64,000 nt of DNA from Marinovum algicola (GTDB lineage: Bacteria; Pseudomonadota; Alphaproteobacteria; Rhodobacterales; Rhodobacteraceae). Below the pieces are notes generated by a model that was not told the origin of the DNA, ran no database searches, and saw only the letters and a program-made list of their open reading frames with translations. Positions 6,657 through 16,854 of this stretch are shown piece after piece; the first letter of the stretch is position 1; every line of letters starts with the position of its first letter. The position numbers and the translations under genes were made by a program. The DNA is taken from NCBI RefSeq assembly GCF_900109145.1, contig NZ_FNYY01000012.1, forward strand, positions 62,001 to 126,000, given 5' to 3'.

Positions 6657-9600
6657 TCAGTCCAGCTCGACCAGCAGGTCCTTGGCGTCGATCTGGCCGC
6701 CGGGCTGAACGTGGACCGCCGTGACAATGGCGGCCCGCTCGGCGTGGATGCCGGTTTCCATCTTCATCGCCTCGATGGTCAGCAGCAGATCGCCTTCCTT
6801 GACCTTGTCGCCCGGCTTGACGGCCACCGTCGCCACGACGCCCGGCATCGGCGCGCCGATGTGCTTGTCGTTGCCCAGCTCGGCCTTGGGCCGTGCGGCG
6901 GAAGAGGCGGCGGCCTTGCGGTCGGGCACGCGGATCACGCGCGGCTGGCCGTTGAGTTCGAAGAACACCTTCACCTCGCCGTCCTCGCCGGTCTCGCCAA
7001 CCGCCTGAAGCCGGATTTCCAGCGTCTTGCCGGGGTCGATTTCCGCCGTGATCTCTTCGCCGGGCTGCATGCCGTAGAAGAAGGTATGCGTTGGCAGCGC
7101 GCGCACCGGGCCATAGCTGCGATGACGGCCCATGTAGTCGAGGAAGACCTTGGGATACATCAGGTAGCCATTCAGATCCTCGTCATCCACCTCATAGCCA
7201 TTGAGTTCTTCCGACACCTGCTTGCGGGTCGCCTCGATATCGACCGGCTTGAGATGCTTGCCGGGGCGCTCGAGGTTGGGTTTCTCGCCCTTGAGCACCT
7301 TCTTCAGGATGCTCGCGGGGAAGCCGCCCGGCGGCTGGCCGAGGTTGCCCTTCATCATGTCGATTACCGAATCCGGGAAGGCCACGTCGGTGTCGGGGTC
7401 TTCCACCTGCGCCCGGCTCAGACCCTGCGACACCATCATCAGCGCCATGTCGCCCACCACTTTCGATGACGGCGTGACCTTGACGATATCGCCGAACATC
7501 ATGTTGACGTCGGCATAGGCCTGCGCCACCTCGTGCCAGCGCTCCTCAAGCCCGAGCGAACGGGCCTGGGTCTTGAGGTTGGTGAACTGGCCGCCGGGCA
7601 TCTCGTGCAGATAGACCTCCGAAGCCGGAGCCTGCATGCTCGATTCAAAGGCGGCGTACTGGCCGCGCACCGCTTCCCAGTAGTTCGAAATCTCGCGGAT
7701 CGCGGCAATGTCGAGCCCGGTGTCACGCTCGGTAAAGCGCAGCGCCTCGACGATCGACCCCAACGTCGGCTGCGAGGTGTTGCCCGAGAGCGCATCCATC
7801 GCGCCATCGACGGCATCGACCCCGGCTTCGGCCGCAGCCATGATCGTGCCGATGCCGGCGCCAGAGGTGTCGTGGGTGTGGAAATGGATCGGCAGGCCGA
7901 CCTCTTCCTTCAGCGTCTTGATCAGCGCGCCGGCGGCCGAAGGTTTCAGCAGCCCGGCCATGTCCTTGAGGCCCAGCACATGCGCGCCACCGTCGCGGAG
8001 TTGCTGGCCCATCTCGACATAATACTTCAGGTCGTACTTCGACCGGTCCGGATCGCGGAAATCGCCGGTGTAGCAGATCGTGCCCTCGCAGACCTTGCCC
8101 GCCTCCTGTACCGCGTCCATCGCCACGCGCATGTTCTCGACCCAGTTCAGGCTGTCGAAGACGCGGAAGACGTCGACGCCGGATTCCGCCGCCTGTTTGA
8201 CAAAGAACTGCACCACGTTGTCGGGGTAGTTGGTATAGCCCACCCCGTTCGAGGCGCGCAGCAGCATCTGCGTCATCACGTTGGGCATCGCCGCGCGGAT
8301 GTCGCGCAGCCGCTGCCAGGGGCATTCCTGAAGGAAGCGGTAGGCGACGTCGAAGGTCGCGCCGCCCCAGCATTCCACCGAAAACAGCTGCGGCAGCTTG
8401 GCGGCATAGGCAGGCGCCACCTTGATCATGTCGATCGAGCGCATCCGGGTCGCCAGAAGCGACTGGTGCCCGTCGCGCATCGCGGTGTCAGTGATCAGAA
8501 CCTGCTTCTGCGCGGCCATCCAGTCGGCTACCGCCTGCGGGCCCTTTTCCTCGAGCAGGTTGCGGGTGCCGTAGGCCGGTTTTTCGCCAAAGGGTACCTG
8601 CGGCGGCTTGGCCGGTTTCAGCTCGGGGTGCGGCTTGGGACGGCCCTGCACCTCGGGATGACCGTTCACCGTGATGTCGGCGATATAGGTCAGAACCTTG
8701 GTGCCCCGGTCGCGGCGCTTCTTGAAATCGAAAAGCTCGGGCGTCTCGTCGATGAACTTGGTGTGGTACTGGTTGTTGAGAAAGGTCGGGTGCTTGAGCA
8801 GGTTCTCGACAAAGGCGATGTTGGTGCTGACGCCGCGCACGCGGAATTCGCGCAGCGCACGGTCCATGCGCGAAATCGCCTTTTCCGGTGTCTGCGCCCA
8901 GGCGGTGACCTTGGTCAGAAGGCTGTCATAGTAGCGGGTGATGACGCCGCCGGCATAGGCTGTGCCGCCATCGAGCCGGATGCCCATGCCGGTGGCCGAG
9001 CGATAGGCGGTGATCCGGCCATAATCGGGGATGAAGTTGTTCTGCGGATCCTCGGTGGTGACCCGGGTTTGCAGCGCGTGACCGTTGAGGCGGATGTCGT
9101 ACTGGCTGGCCTTGCCGGTGGCCTCGGCCAGCGACTTGCCCTCGGCAATCAGGATCTGCGCCTGCACGATGTCGATGCCGGTCACTTCCTCGGTGACGGT
9201 GTGCTCCACCTGCACCCGCGGGTTGACCTCGATGAAATAGAACTTGCCGGTCTCCATATCCATCAGGAATTCGACGGTGCCGGCGCATTCATAGTTCACA
9301 TGGGCGCAGATCTTGCGGCCGAGCTCACAGATTTCCTCGCGCTGTGCTTCGCTCAGATAGGGCGCGGGCGCGCGTTCCACGACCTTCTGGTTGCGCCTCT
9401 GGACCGAGCAGTCGCGTTCGTAGAGGTGGTAGATGTTGCCCTGCTTGTCGCCGAGGATCTGCACCTCGACGTGGCGGGCGCGGGTGATCATCTTTTCCAG
9501 ATAGCCCTCGCCGTTGCCAAAGGCGGCCTCGGCCTCGCGCCGGCCTTCGAGCACCTTCTCCTCGAGCTCGTCCTCGGAAGAGATCGGCCGCATGCCACGA

Positions 9601-10103
9601 CCGCCGCCGCCCCAGGAGGCCTTGAGCATCAGTGGATAGCCCACTTCGGCGGCCTGTTTCTTGATCTTGGCCATGTCATCGCCCAGCACCTCGGTCGCCG
9701 GGATCACCGGCACCTCGGCCTCGATCGCCACGCGCCGCGCGCTGGCCTTGTCGCCAAGGGCGCGCATGGTCTCGGCCTTGGGGCCGATAAAGGTGATGCC
9801 GGCGGCGTCGCAGGCATCCACGAAATCGGGGTTCTCCGACAACAGGCCATAGCCCGGGTGGATCGCATCGGCGCCCGACATCTTGGCAACGCGGATGATC
9901 TCCTCGATGCTCAGATACGCCGCAACCGGCCCCAGACCCTCGCCAATGCGATACGCTTCGTCCGCCTTGAACCGGTGCAGGCCGAGTTTGTCTTCCTCGG
10001 CGTAGACCGCGACGGTCCGTTTGCCCATCTCGTTGGCGGCGCGCATGATGCGAATGGCGATCTCGCCACGGTTGGCGATGAGGATCTTCTGAAAGTCAGG
10101 CAT
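6657..10103 (-). CDS. pyc: Pyruvate carboxylase
   Basis: Biotin-dependent anaplerotic enzyme that carboxylates pyruvate to oxaloacetate using ATP and bicarbonate. The 1148 residues have the full single-chain architecture. Residues about 1-455 are biotin carboxylase (ATP-grasp, KASWGGGGRGM, FIEVNPRVQVEHTVTE). Residues about 530-800 are the carboxyltransferase TIM barrel (DTAMRDGHQSLLATR, ECWGGATFD, HTHDTSG), followed by the PYC/OADA allosteric-tetramerisation region. The C-terminal biotin carrier domain has the biotinylated lysine in EAMKMETG at about residue 1114. It is transcribed alone and ends at the strong terminator shared with the CDF gene. An imperfect TGC-rich palindrome lies just upstream (10119-10133). 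Confidence 0.98.
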   Translation of the reverse strand: MPDFQKILIANRGEIAIRIMRAANEMGKRTVAVYAEEDKLGLHRFKADEAYRIGEGLGPVAAYLSIEEIIRVAKMSGADAIHPGYGLLSENPDFVDACDAAGITFIGPKAETMRALGDKASARRVAIEAEVPVIPATEVLGDDMAKIKKQAAEVGYPLMLKASWGGGGRGMRPISSEDELEEKVLEGRREAEAAFGNGEGYLEKMITRARHVEVQILGDKQGNIYHLYERDCSVQRRNQKVVERAPAPYLSEAQREEICELGRKICAHVNYECAGTVEFLMDMETGKFYFIEVNPRVQVEHTVTEEVTGIDIVQAQILIAEGKSLAEATGKASQYDIRLNGHALQTRVTTEDPQNNFIPDYGRITAYRSATGMGIRLDGGTAYAGGVITRYYDSLLTKVTAWAQTPEKAISRMDRALREFRVRGVSTNIAFVENLLKHPTFLNNQYHTKFIDETPELFDFKKRRDRGTKVLTYIADITVNGHPEVQGRPKPHPELKPAKPPQVPFGEKPAYGTRNLLEEKGPQAVADWMAAQKQVLITDTAMRDGHQSLLATRMRSIDMIKVAPAYAAKLPQLFSVECWGGATFDVAYRFLQECPWQRLRDIRAAMPNVMTQMLLRASNGVGYTNYPDNVVQFFVKQAAESGVDVFRVFDSLNWVENMRVAMDAVQEAGKVCEGTICYTGDFRDPDRSKYDLKYYVEMGQQLRDGGAHVLGLKDMAGLLKPSAAGALIKTLKEEVGLPIHFHTHDTSGAGIGTIMAAAEAGVDAVDGAMDALSGNTSQPTLGSIVEALRFTERDTGLDIAAIREISNYWEAVRGQYAAFESSMQAPASEVYLHEMPGGQFTNLKTQARSLGLEERWHEVAQAYADVNMMFGDIVKVTPSSKVVGDMALMMVSQGLSRAQVEDPDTDVAFPDSVIDMMKGNLGQPPGGFPASILKKVLKGEKPNLERPGKHLKPVDIEATRKQVSEELNGYEVDDEDLNGYLMYPKVFLDYMGRHRSYGPVRALPTHTFFYGMQPGEEITAEIDPGKTLEIRLQAVGETGEDGEVKVFFELNGQPRVIRVPDRKAAASSAARPKAELGNDKHIGAPMPGVVATVAVKPGDKVKEGDLLLTIEAMKMETGIHAERAAIVTAVHVQPGGQIDAKDLLVELD

Positions 10104-10118
10104 GGCAGGCTTTCCATT

Positions 10119-10133
10119 TGTTGCATTGCAGCA
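10119..10133. promoter_or_regulatory. TGC-rich imperfect palindrome upstream of pyc
   Basis: TGTTGCATTGCAGCA matches its own reverse complement at 12 of 15 positions and lies 15-30 bp before the pyc start. TGC-rich palindromes of this kind are reported as sites of PhaR, the polyhydroxybutyrate regulator of alphaproteobacteria. The link to PhaR is from memory of the motif only and is weak. Confidence 0.3.
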
Positions 10134-10207
10134 TGCTTAAACGGTCGGCTCCGGTAGGTAAACATGTCTGACAGGTTCAAAAGTGGCCTCAAACCGCTTT
10201 CAAGGCG

Positions 10208-11089
10208 TCATGCTGCGATCAGGGTCACGTTCCTCATGTTGGCGATGATCTCGATATCGCGTTCGTAAAGGTCGGTCAGCGCGTCGACATATTCGTTTGT
10301 CCAGCCGGGAATATCGAGCTCTTCTTCGACCGCCTCGTCAAGCGCATATTTGTCGAGGAAGGCGATCATGACCTTGCGCTTGTGCGGCTCGGAGATGCCG
10401 GGATGTTCGTGCAGGAAGGCGCGAAACCGGCGCATCCCCTCCTCCGACATGATCCTGGACAAGAGGTCGAAGGCGCCGGCGATCTTGGCGCCCGAGGGCA
10501 GCCCGGCCATGGCGCGCAGGATCTCGCCCCATATCAGCGGGCTGTCCTCGTTGCACCAGACGGTGATCGGCAGGTCGGGCAGGGCGATCTGGATGCGCTC
10601 GATCACCTCGGACCAGCGCAGGTAGGCGGGTTCGGTGCCATTGAGAAAGCTGTCAAAGCTCTGGTGCGGCGTCTCGGCATAGACCGCCGGCAGCCAGGTG
10701 GCCGGATTGCGGATACCGATGAAAAGCTCGATCTGGTCGGTCTCGAAGAGCCGCGCGGCATTGCGCATCCGCTCGTCCGCGCGTGGATACATCCGGCCGC
10801 TGCCAAGCGCGATCTTGGGCACGCAGAACAGGTGGTCGTGGCTCAGGACGATGCGGCCGAAGCTGTCGGGGTCTTCGCTGAGGATGTTCTCGAGCAGGAT
10901 GTCGCGCGCGTCGGGCGCGGGATCGGCCTTGTCGAGTGCATTGAGGCTGCCGCTGAGCAATTGCCGGTAGCGGCTTGGCCCCGGCACGGTCACTGCGCGG
11001 GCCCGCAGGTCATCGGCGTTGCGCAGCAGGCATCGCAGAAGCTTGCCGCCGTCGGTGGCATGTGCGCCGGCATGGAGAATGACTTTCAT
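10208..11089 (-). CDS. Unrecognised 293-residue protein, possible sulfotransferase-like P-loop fold
   Basis: I do not recognise a defined function. The protein starts MKVILHAGAHATDGGKLLRC, a hydrophobic strand followed by a glycine-rich turn and Lys, which resembles the 5' phosphosulfate-binding strand-loop-helix of sulfotransferase-like proteins. A later strand, IELFIGIRNPATWLPAVYAET, has the IRNP-type pattern found after the second strand in that fold (RxP positions). No membrane segment or signal peptide is visible, so a cytoplasmic protein is likely. The ATG at 11089 is chosen because an upstream extension is short and basic and lacks conserved features. It stands alone between pyc and tRNA-Thr. 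Alternatives include a sulfotransferase-fold protein without transferase activity. Confidence 0.6.
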   Translation of the reverse strand: MKVILHAGAHATDGGKLLRCLLRNADDLRARAVTVPGPSRYRQLLSGSLNALDKADPAPDARDILLENILSEDPDSFGRIVLSHDHLFCVPKIALGSGRMYPRADERMRNAARLFETDQIELFIGIRNPATWLPAVYAETPHQSFDSFLNGTEPAYLRWSEVIERIQIALPDLPITVWCNEDSPLIWGEILRAMAGLPSGAKIAGAFDLLSRIMSEEGMRRFRAFLHEHPGISEPHKRKVMIAFLDKYALDEAVEEELDIPGWTNEYVDALTDLYERDIEIIANMRNVTLIAA

Positions 11090-11225
11090 GGGGGGCCTTT
11101 GTGCTGCGCTCGCGCGCACTATACAAAAGCCTGCCGCGGGGGAAAGCCCGCAGCGCCGCCGCCCCGCCGGCGCGCCAGATTTCCTCTTGCCCCGCCGGCG
11201 GTGACGATTTAGACGATTGCGACGT

Positions 11226-11301
11226 GCCCCTATAGCTCAGCTGGTAGAGCAACTGATTTGTAATCAGTAGGTCCGCGGTTCGAGTCCGTGTGGGGGCACC
11301 A
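11226..11301 (+). tRNA. tRNA-Thr (anticodon TGT)
   Basis: Cloverleaf with acceptor GCCCCTA paired to TGGGGGC (one G-U pair), D-arm ATAGCTCAGCTGGTAGAGC, anticodon loop TTTGTAA in the stem CTGAT/ATCAG (anticodon TGT), T-arm CGCGGTTCGAGTCCGTG, discriminator A and encoded CCA (11299-11301). A dead integrase fragment lies 36 bp downstream, showing that the 3' end of this tRNA has served as an integration site. Confidence 0.97.
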
Positions 11302-11336
11302 CTTTTCAACGACTTACGACGGGACTGTGTCGGCGT

Positions 11337-11462
11337 TTATCCGTTTCTGTGCGCGAATTGTGCGCCGGATATTCGGTCGAGCTCTTTTCCATGGGCCCGT
11401 GTGTTGAGGTGTGCGTAGCCTTCGACCTTCGTCAGAGACGAGTGAACGCGTGCCCGTAAAAC
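11337..11462 (-). pseudogene. C-terminal fragment of a tyrosine recombinase (integrase) next to tRNA-Thr
   Basis: In one minus-strand frame this stretch encodes HSSLTKVEGYAHL, then NTRAHGKELDRISGAQF, then AHRNG and a TAA stop at 11337-11339. The GHSSL...YAHL pattern is the last conserved box of tyrosine recombinases, with the nucleophile Tyr in EGYAHL. Upstream of about 11450 the frame loses similarity and no complete integrase domain can be found, so only the last 35 or so codons remain. The fragment begins 36 bp past the 3' end of tRNA-Thr(TGT), the usual place for an integrase gene of an island inserted in a tRNA. It is best read as the scar of a lost element. Confidence 0.65.
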
Positions 11463-11668
11463 ACCCGCTCGCCTTTGCCGGTCACGATTTTGGATAGTTC
11501 TGTTTCACCGCCACATGCCGCTTCGGTGCGGATGGTGAATACATGCGGGTATCGCCGGAATACACGCGAGGCGCCGCTGGCCAGATCGGCGGGGGCCATG
11601 TCCATTCGGGCCGGTCTGGCCGCAGGCAAATGGCCGAGGCCCCGAAGGGCCCCGGCCGGAGAGACAGG
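11463..11668. other. Gene-free stretch between integrase scar and glpV
   Basis: No convincing gene. An open frame on the minus strand (11432-11629) has no recognisable domain and overlaps the integrase scar in another frame. The only structured feature is the hairpin at 11632-11657. The sequence is probably left over from the excised or decayed element at the tRNA. Confidence 0.5.
11632..11657 (-). terminator. Hairpin downstream of the glp operon
   Basis: Inverted repeat GGCCGAGGCCC / GGGCCCCGGCC with one mismatch and a 4-nt loop, starting 11 bp after the glpV stop codon (minus strand). It lacks a strong T-run, so termination may be inefficient, but the position at the end of the operon fits. 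Confidence 0.5.
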
Positions 11669-13390
11669 TTACTGCCAAGACTTGATCAGCTCGTCATAAG
11701 CGATCGTCTCGGGCTCTTCGTCCTCGTTCTGAAGATTGGCATAGGGCGCGCCATCCTGGCTCAGCCAGTGCGACGGGTCCATTTCCTCGTTCATGACCGG
11801 GCCGATGTCGCCCTGGATGCCGGCACGTTCCAGACGCTCGAGCACGCGCTCCTGGTCGGCGCAGAGGCTGTCGAGCGCTTCCTGCGGGGTTTTCGCACCG
11901 GACATGGCGTCACCGATGTTCTGCCACCAGAGCTGTGCCAGCTTCGGGTAATCCGGCACGTTGGTGCCGGTGGGCGACCATGCGACACGTGCCGGCGACC
12001 GGTAGAATTCCACCAGACCGCCCAGCTTGTCGGCACGTTCAGAGAAGCTGTCGTGCTGGATCGTCGACTCGCGGATGAAGGTCAGACCGACATGCGCCTT
12101 CTTGACGTCCACGGTTTTCGAGGTGACGAACTGGGCATAGAGCCAGGCCGCCTTGGCACGGTCGACCGGGGTCGATTTCATCAGCGTCCAGGAGCCCACG
12201 TCCTGATAGCCGACCTTCTGGCCGTCTTTCCAGTAGACGCCATGCGGCGAGGGGGCCATACGCCATTTCGGCGTGCCGTCCTCGTTCATCACCGGCAGGT
12301 CGGGCTCGACCGTGGCGGCGGTGAAGGCGGTGTACCAGAACATCTGCTGCGCGACATTGCCCTGCGCCGGGATCGGGCCGGCCTCGGAGAAGGTCATGCC
12401 GGCGGCGGCCGGGGGCGAGTATTTCTCGAGCCATTCGATCGCCTTGGTCACCGCGTAGACGGCGGCAGGCGCGTTGGTGGCGCCGCCGCGTGCGACGCAG
12501 GAACCGGTGGGCTGCGAGTTCTCGTTCACCCGGATGCCCCATTCGTCGACCGGCAGGCCGTTGGGCTCACCGACGTCGCCCATGCCGGCCATCGACATCC
12601 AGGCATCGGTGTAGCGCCAGCCGAGGCTCGGGTCTTTCTTGCCGTAGTCCATGTTGCCAAAGACTTCGCCATCGACACCCATGTGGCTCAGGTCACGGCC
12701 GGTAAAGAATTCGGCGATGTCCTCATAGGCCGACCAGTTGACCGGAACGCCAAGCTCGTAGCCGAACTGTTCCTGGAAATCGGCCTTGTTCTTCTTGTCG
12801 TTGAACCAGTCGTAGCGGAACCAGTAGAGGTTGGCGAACTGCTGGTCGGGCAGCTGATAGAGCTTGCCATCGGGCGCGGTGGTGAACTGCGTGCCGATGA
12901 AATCGTCGAGATCGAGACCGGGGTTGGTCACATCCGCGCCTTCGCCGGCCATCCAGTCGGTCAGATTGCGCGCCTGCTGATAACGCCAGTGGGTGCCGAT
13001 CAGGTCGCTATCGTTGATGTAGCCGTCGTAGATGTTCTCGCCCGATTGCATCTGGGTTTGCAGCTTCTCCACGACGTCGCCTTCGCCGATCAGGTCATGG
13101 GTGACCTTGATGCCGGTGATCGCGGTAAAGGCCGGGGCCAGCACCTGGCTTTCGTATTCATGGGTGGTGATGGTTTCCGACACCACCTTGATCTCCATGC
13201 CGGCCATCGGTGCGGCGGCATCGATGAACCACTGCATCTCGGCTTCCTGATCGGCGCGGCTCAGCGACGACAGATCACCGATTTCGCTGTCAAGGAAGGC
13301 TGTTGCCTCTTCCATGCCGGCGAAGGCGGCGCTCCCGAGCAATGACAGGGCCATTGCCAGGGATGTGGTTGATTTCAACTTCAAGTTCAT
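11669..13390 (-). CDS. glpV: GlpV, glycerol ABC transporter periplasmic binding protein
   Basis: A 573-residue extracytoplasmic solute-binding protein, large for the family 1 class, as is usual for glycerol-transport GlpV of alphaproteobacteria. It starts with a signal peptide (residues 1-24, MNLKLKSTTSLAMALSLLGS followed by AAFA). The mature chain has the sugar-binding-protein pattern: VVSETITTHEYESQVLAPAF, ANLYWFRYDWF and a PDYPKLAQLWWQNIGD ending. Its function is inferred from the operon: permeases GlpP and GlpQ, ATPases GlpS and GlpT, a DUF2160 protein and glycerol-3-phosphate dehydrogenase. The ATG at 13390 is preceded by GGAGGAAAA at 13394-13402 and gives the signal peptide. It is the last gene of the operon, followed by a hairpin at 11632-11657. 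Confidence 0.9.
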   Translation of the reverse strand: MNLKLKSTTSLAMALSLLGSAAFAGMEEATAFLDSEIGDLSSLSRADQEAEMQWFIDAAAPMAGMEIKVVSETITTHEYESQVLAPAFTAITGIKVTHDLIGEGDVVEKLQTQMQSGENIYDGYINDSDLIGTHWRYQQARNLTDWMAGEGADVTNPGLDLDDFIGTQFTTAPDGKLYQLPDQQFANLYWFRYDWFNDKKNKADFQEQFGYELGVPVNWSAYEDIAEFFTGRDLSHMGVDGEVFGNMDYGKKDPSLGWRYTDAWMSMAGMGDVGEPNGLPVDEWGIRVNENSQPTGSCVARGGATNAPAAVYAVTKAIEWLEKYSPPAAAGMTFSEAGPIPAQGNVAQQMFWYTAFTAATVEPDLPVMNEDGTPKWRMAPSPHGVYWKDGQKVGYQDVGSWTLMKSTPVDRAKAAWLYAQFVTSKTVDVKKAHVGLTFIRESTIQHDSFSERADKLGGLVEFYRSPARVAWSPTGTNVPDYPKLAQLWWQNIGDAMSGAKTPQEALDSLCADQERVLERLERAGIQGDIGPVMNEEMDPSHWLSQDGAPYANLQNEDEEPETIAYDELIKSWQ

Positions 13391-13481
13391 AATTTTCCTC
13401 CCAATTGTAGGAACTTGGTTGCTTCGAAGACGGCGCCCTGTGGGGTTTCTCAGGTCCCCTCGGGGCGTCGCCGGTTGCCTG

Positions 13482-13754
13482 TTACACCCAGCGGAACACC
13501 GCTGCGGCATAGATCAGGCAGACGATCAGCGCATAAGGTTGGTTTGCGCCGACCAATCCAAGCCAGGCCAGATTGATGAAGGCCGAGCCGAGAAGGGTGA
13601 TGAAGAGGCGGTCGCCCCGTGTGGTTTCGATCCTGAGGATGCCGGTGCGCGGCGTCTCGGGAAACTTGATCGCGAGGATCGTGAAGGTGATGAGCAGCGA
13701 GGCGATGACCATAAAGAAGATCGCCGTCGGCCAGGTCCATGCCATCCAGTCCAT
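13482..13754 (-). CDS. DUF2160 small membrane protein of the glycerol transporter operon
   Basis: A 90-residue inner-membrane protein with three hydrophobic helices (about residues 8-28, 50-66 and 70-88): MDWMAWTWPTAIFFMVIASL at the start, and FITLLGSAFINLAWLGL with ALIVCLIYAAAVF later. DUF2160 proteins are found between the permease and binding-protein genes of glpVPQST-type glycerol transport operons, which is exactly its place here. A role as an accessory transporter subunit is likely but unproven. The ATG at 13754 has AGGGGAGGA just upstream at 13757-13765. The 139-bp gap to glpQ contains an inverted repeat (13838-13868). Confidence 0.85.
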   Translation of the reverse strand: MDWMAWTWPTAIFFMVIASLLITFTILAIKFPETPRTGILRIETTRGDRLFITLLGSAFINLAWLGLVGANQPYALIVCLIYAAAVFRWV

Positions 13755-13837
13755 TAGTTGTCCTCCCCTGCGATAGATTTGAGAATTGCGCCGTCGTTCC
13801 CGGGTATGATCTGGGGGCCTTTGGCCGCCCGCGCGGG

Positions 13838-13868
13838 TGTCATCCACCCGCTGGACCTGGGGATGACA
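13838..13868. repeat. Inverted repeat between glpQ and the DUF2160 gene
   Basis: TGTCATCC and GGATGACA form perfect 8-bp arms around 15 bp. The GGATGAC end is the same as the tail of the REP-like element at 14811-14871, so this may be a diverged member of that family. In an operon it could stabilise or attenuate the transcript. Confidence 0.5.
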
Positions 13869-13893
13869 TGCGAAGGGTTAAGGAAACCTTGCA

Positions 13894-14781
<888 letters not shown>

Positions 14782-14810
14782 TGCAGCGGTCCCTTGTTGC
14801 TTGCGGCGTT

Positions 14811-14871
14811 CTCGGGCTTGACCCGGGGAACTCTTGGCTGGGAGGCCCTCGGGTCAGGCCCGAGGATGACG
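14811..14871. repeat. REP-like hairpin element, copy A (between glpP and glpQ)
   Basis: CTCGGGCTTGACCCGGGG (14811-14828) pairs with CCTCGGGTCAGGCCCGAG (14847-14864), followed by GATGACGG. The same core, C(C/T)CGGGC(C/T)TGACCCG, occurs at 39921-39937 and 40012-40028. Such short intergenic palindromes are multicopy in many Rhodobacterales genomes. Within this operon the hairpin may alter the ratio of upstream to downstream mRNA. Confidence 0.7.
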
Positions 14872-14896
14872 GTGACTCTGTCGGGAAAACCCATCC

Positions 14897-15765
<869 letters not shown>

Positions 15766-15766
<1 letters not shown>

Positions 15767-16842
15767 TATGCGGCCTCCCCCGGCACCCGCCAGTCATTGG
15801 CGTAGACGTTCACGAAATCGGTATCAAAGACCACGTGGGTCATGTCGGCGCTGACGTCGTCATCCTCGTCGGCGATGATGTTGATGTCATGGCCAAAGAC
15901 CTCGGCCCGCACCAGCTTGTGGCGGCCGACATCCTCGACCCGGCGCACCGTGACCGGCAGGCCCTCGGTGCGGCTGAGGCGGGCGAATTCCGGGCGCACG
16001 CCCAGCTCGACCTTGCCGCTGAGATCGCCGTAACCGCGCTTGAGCCGCAGCTCGGTGCCCTCGATACGGGCGGTGGCGCCGTTGACCTCGGCCGGGATCA
16101 CGTTCATCCCCGGCGAGCCGATGAAATAGCCCACAAAAGTGTGCTCCGGCGTCTGGAACAGCTCTTCCGGGGTGCCGATCTGCACCACGCGTCCGTCATA
16201 CATCACCACCACCTTGTCGGCGAAGGTCAGCGCCTCGGTCTGGTCGTGGGTCACATAGATCATCGTGTGGCCGAAATCGTGGTGCAGCTTTTTCAGCTGG
16301 GTCCGCAGCTCCCATTTCATATGCGGGTCGATCACCGTCAGCGGCTCGTCAAAGAGCAGCGCGTTGACGTCCTTGCGCACCATGCCGCGGCCGAGCGAGA
16401 TCTTCTGCTTGGCATCGGCGGTCAGGCCTCGGGCGCGGCGGTCGAGCATGTGCTCCATGCCGATCATCGCACCGATTTCCTGCACGCGTTCGGCCACATA
16501 GGCCTCGTCCCGTCCGCGGTTGCGCAGCGGAAAGGCCAGGTTGTCGCGCACCGTCATGGTGTCGTAGACCACCGGAAACTGGAACACCTGCGCGATATTC
16601 CGCTCTGCCGTCGGCGCGTCGGTGACGTCGCGGTCGTTGAACAGGATGCGGCCCTGGCTGGGGCGCAGCAGGCCGGAAATGATGTTGAGCAGGGTGGACT
16701 TGCCGCAGCCGGACGAGCCGAGCAGCGCATAGGCGGCGCCGTCCTGCCAATCATGGTTGAGCTCCTTCAACGCGTAATCGTCTTCGGATTGCGGTTTCGG
16801 CAGATAGGAATGCGCGAGGTTGTCGAGCGTGATCTTGGCCAT
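15766..16842 (-). CDS. glpT: GlpT, glycerol ABC transporter ATP-binding protein (non-canonical signature)
   Basis: A 358-residue ABC ATPase with nucleotide-binding domain (about 1-230) and a C-terminal MalK-type TOBE regulatory domain. Walker A is GSSGCGKST (42-50) and Walker B is ALLFDEP (about 161-167), with the H-loop in YVTHDQTEAL. Where the LSGGQ signature should be, the sequence reads LTADAKQKISLGRG (about 140-153), so the signature is degenerate. The partner GlpS keeps a canonical signature. An asymmetric ATPase pair is therefore likely. This is the alphaproteobacterial glycerol transporter GlpT, not the E. coli G3P permease of the same name. It lies 12 bp after glpS. Confidence 0.9.
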
Positions 16843-16854
16843 GGGTCGATCTCC

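Noticed and set aside
7533-10157. 874-residue open frame opposite pyc
   Set aside because: It is the antisense shadow of a well-supported pyruvate carboxylase; the composition (His/Asp/Arg-rich, no domain) is typical for reverse frames of high-GC genes.
11432-11629. 65-residue minus-strand ORF near tRNA-Thr
   Set aside because: No recognisable domain; overlaps the integrase scar in a different frame and ends by chance within it.
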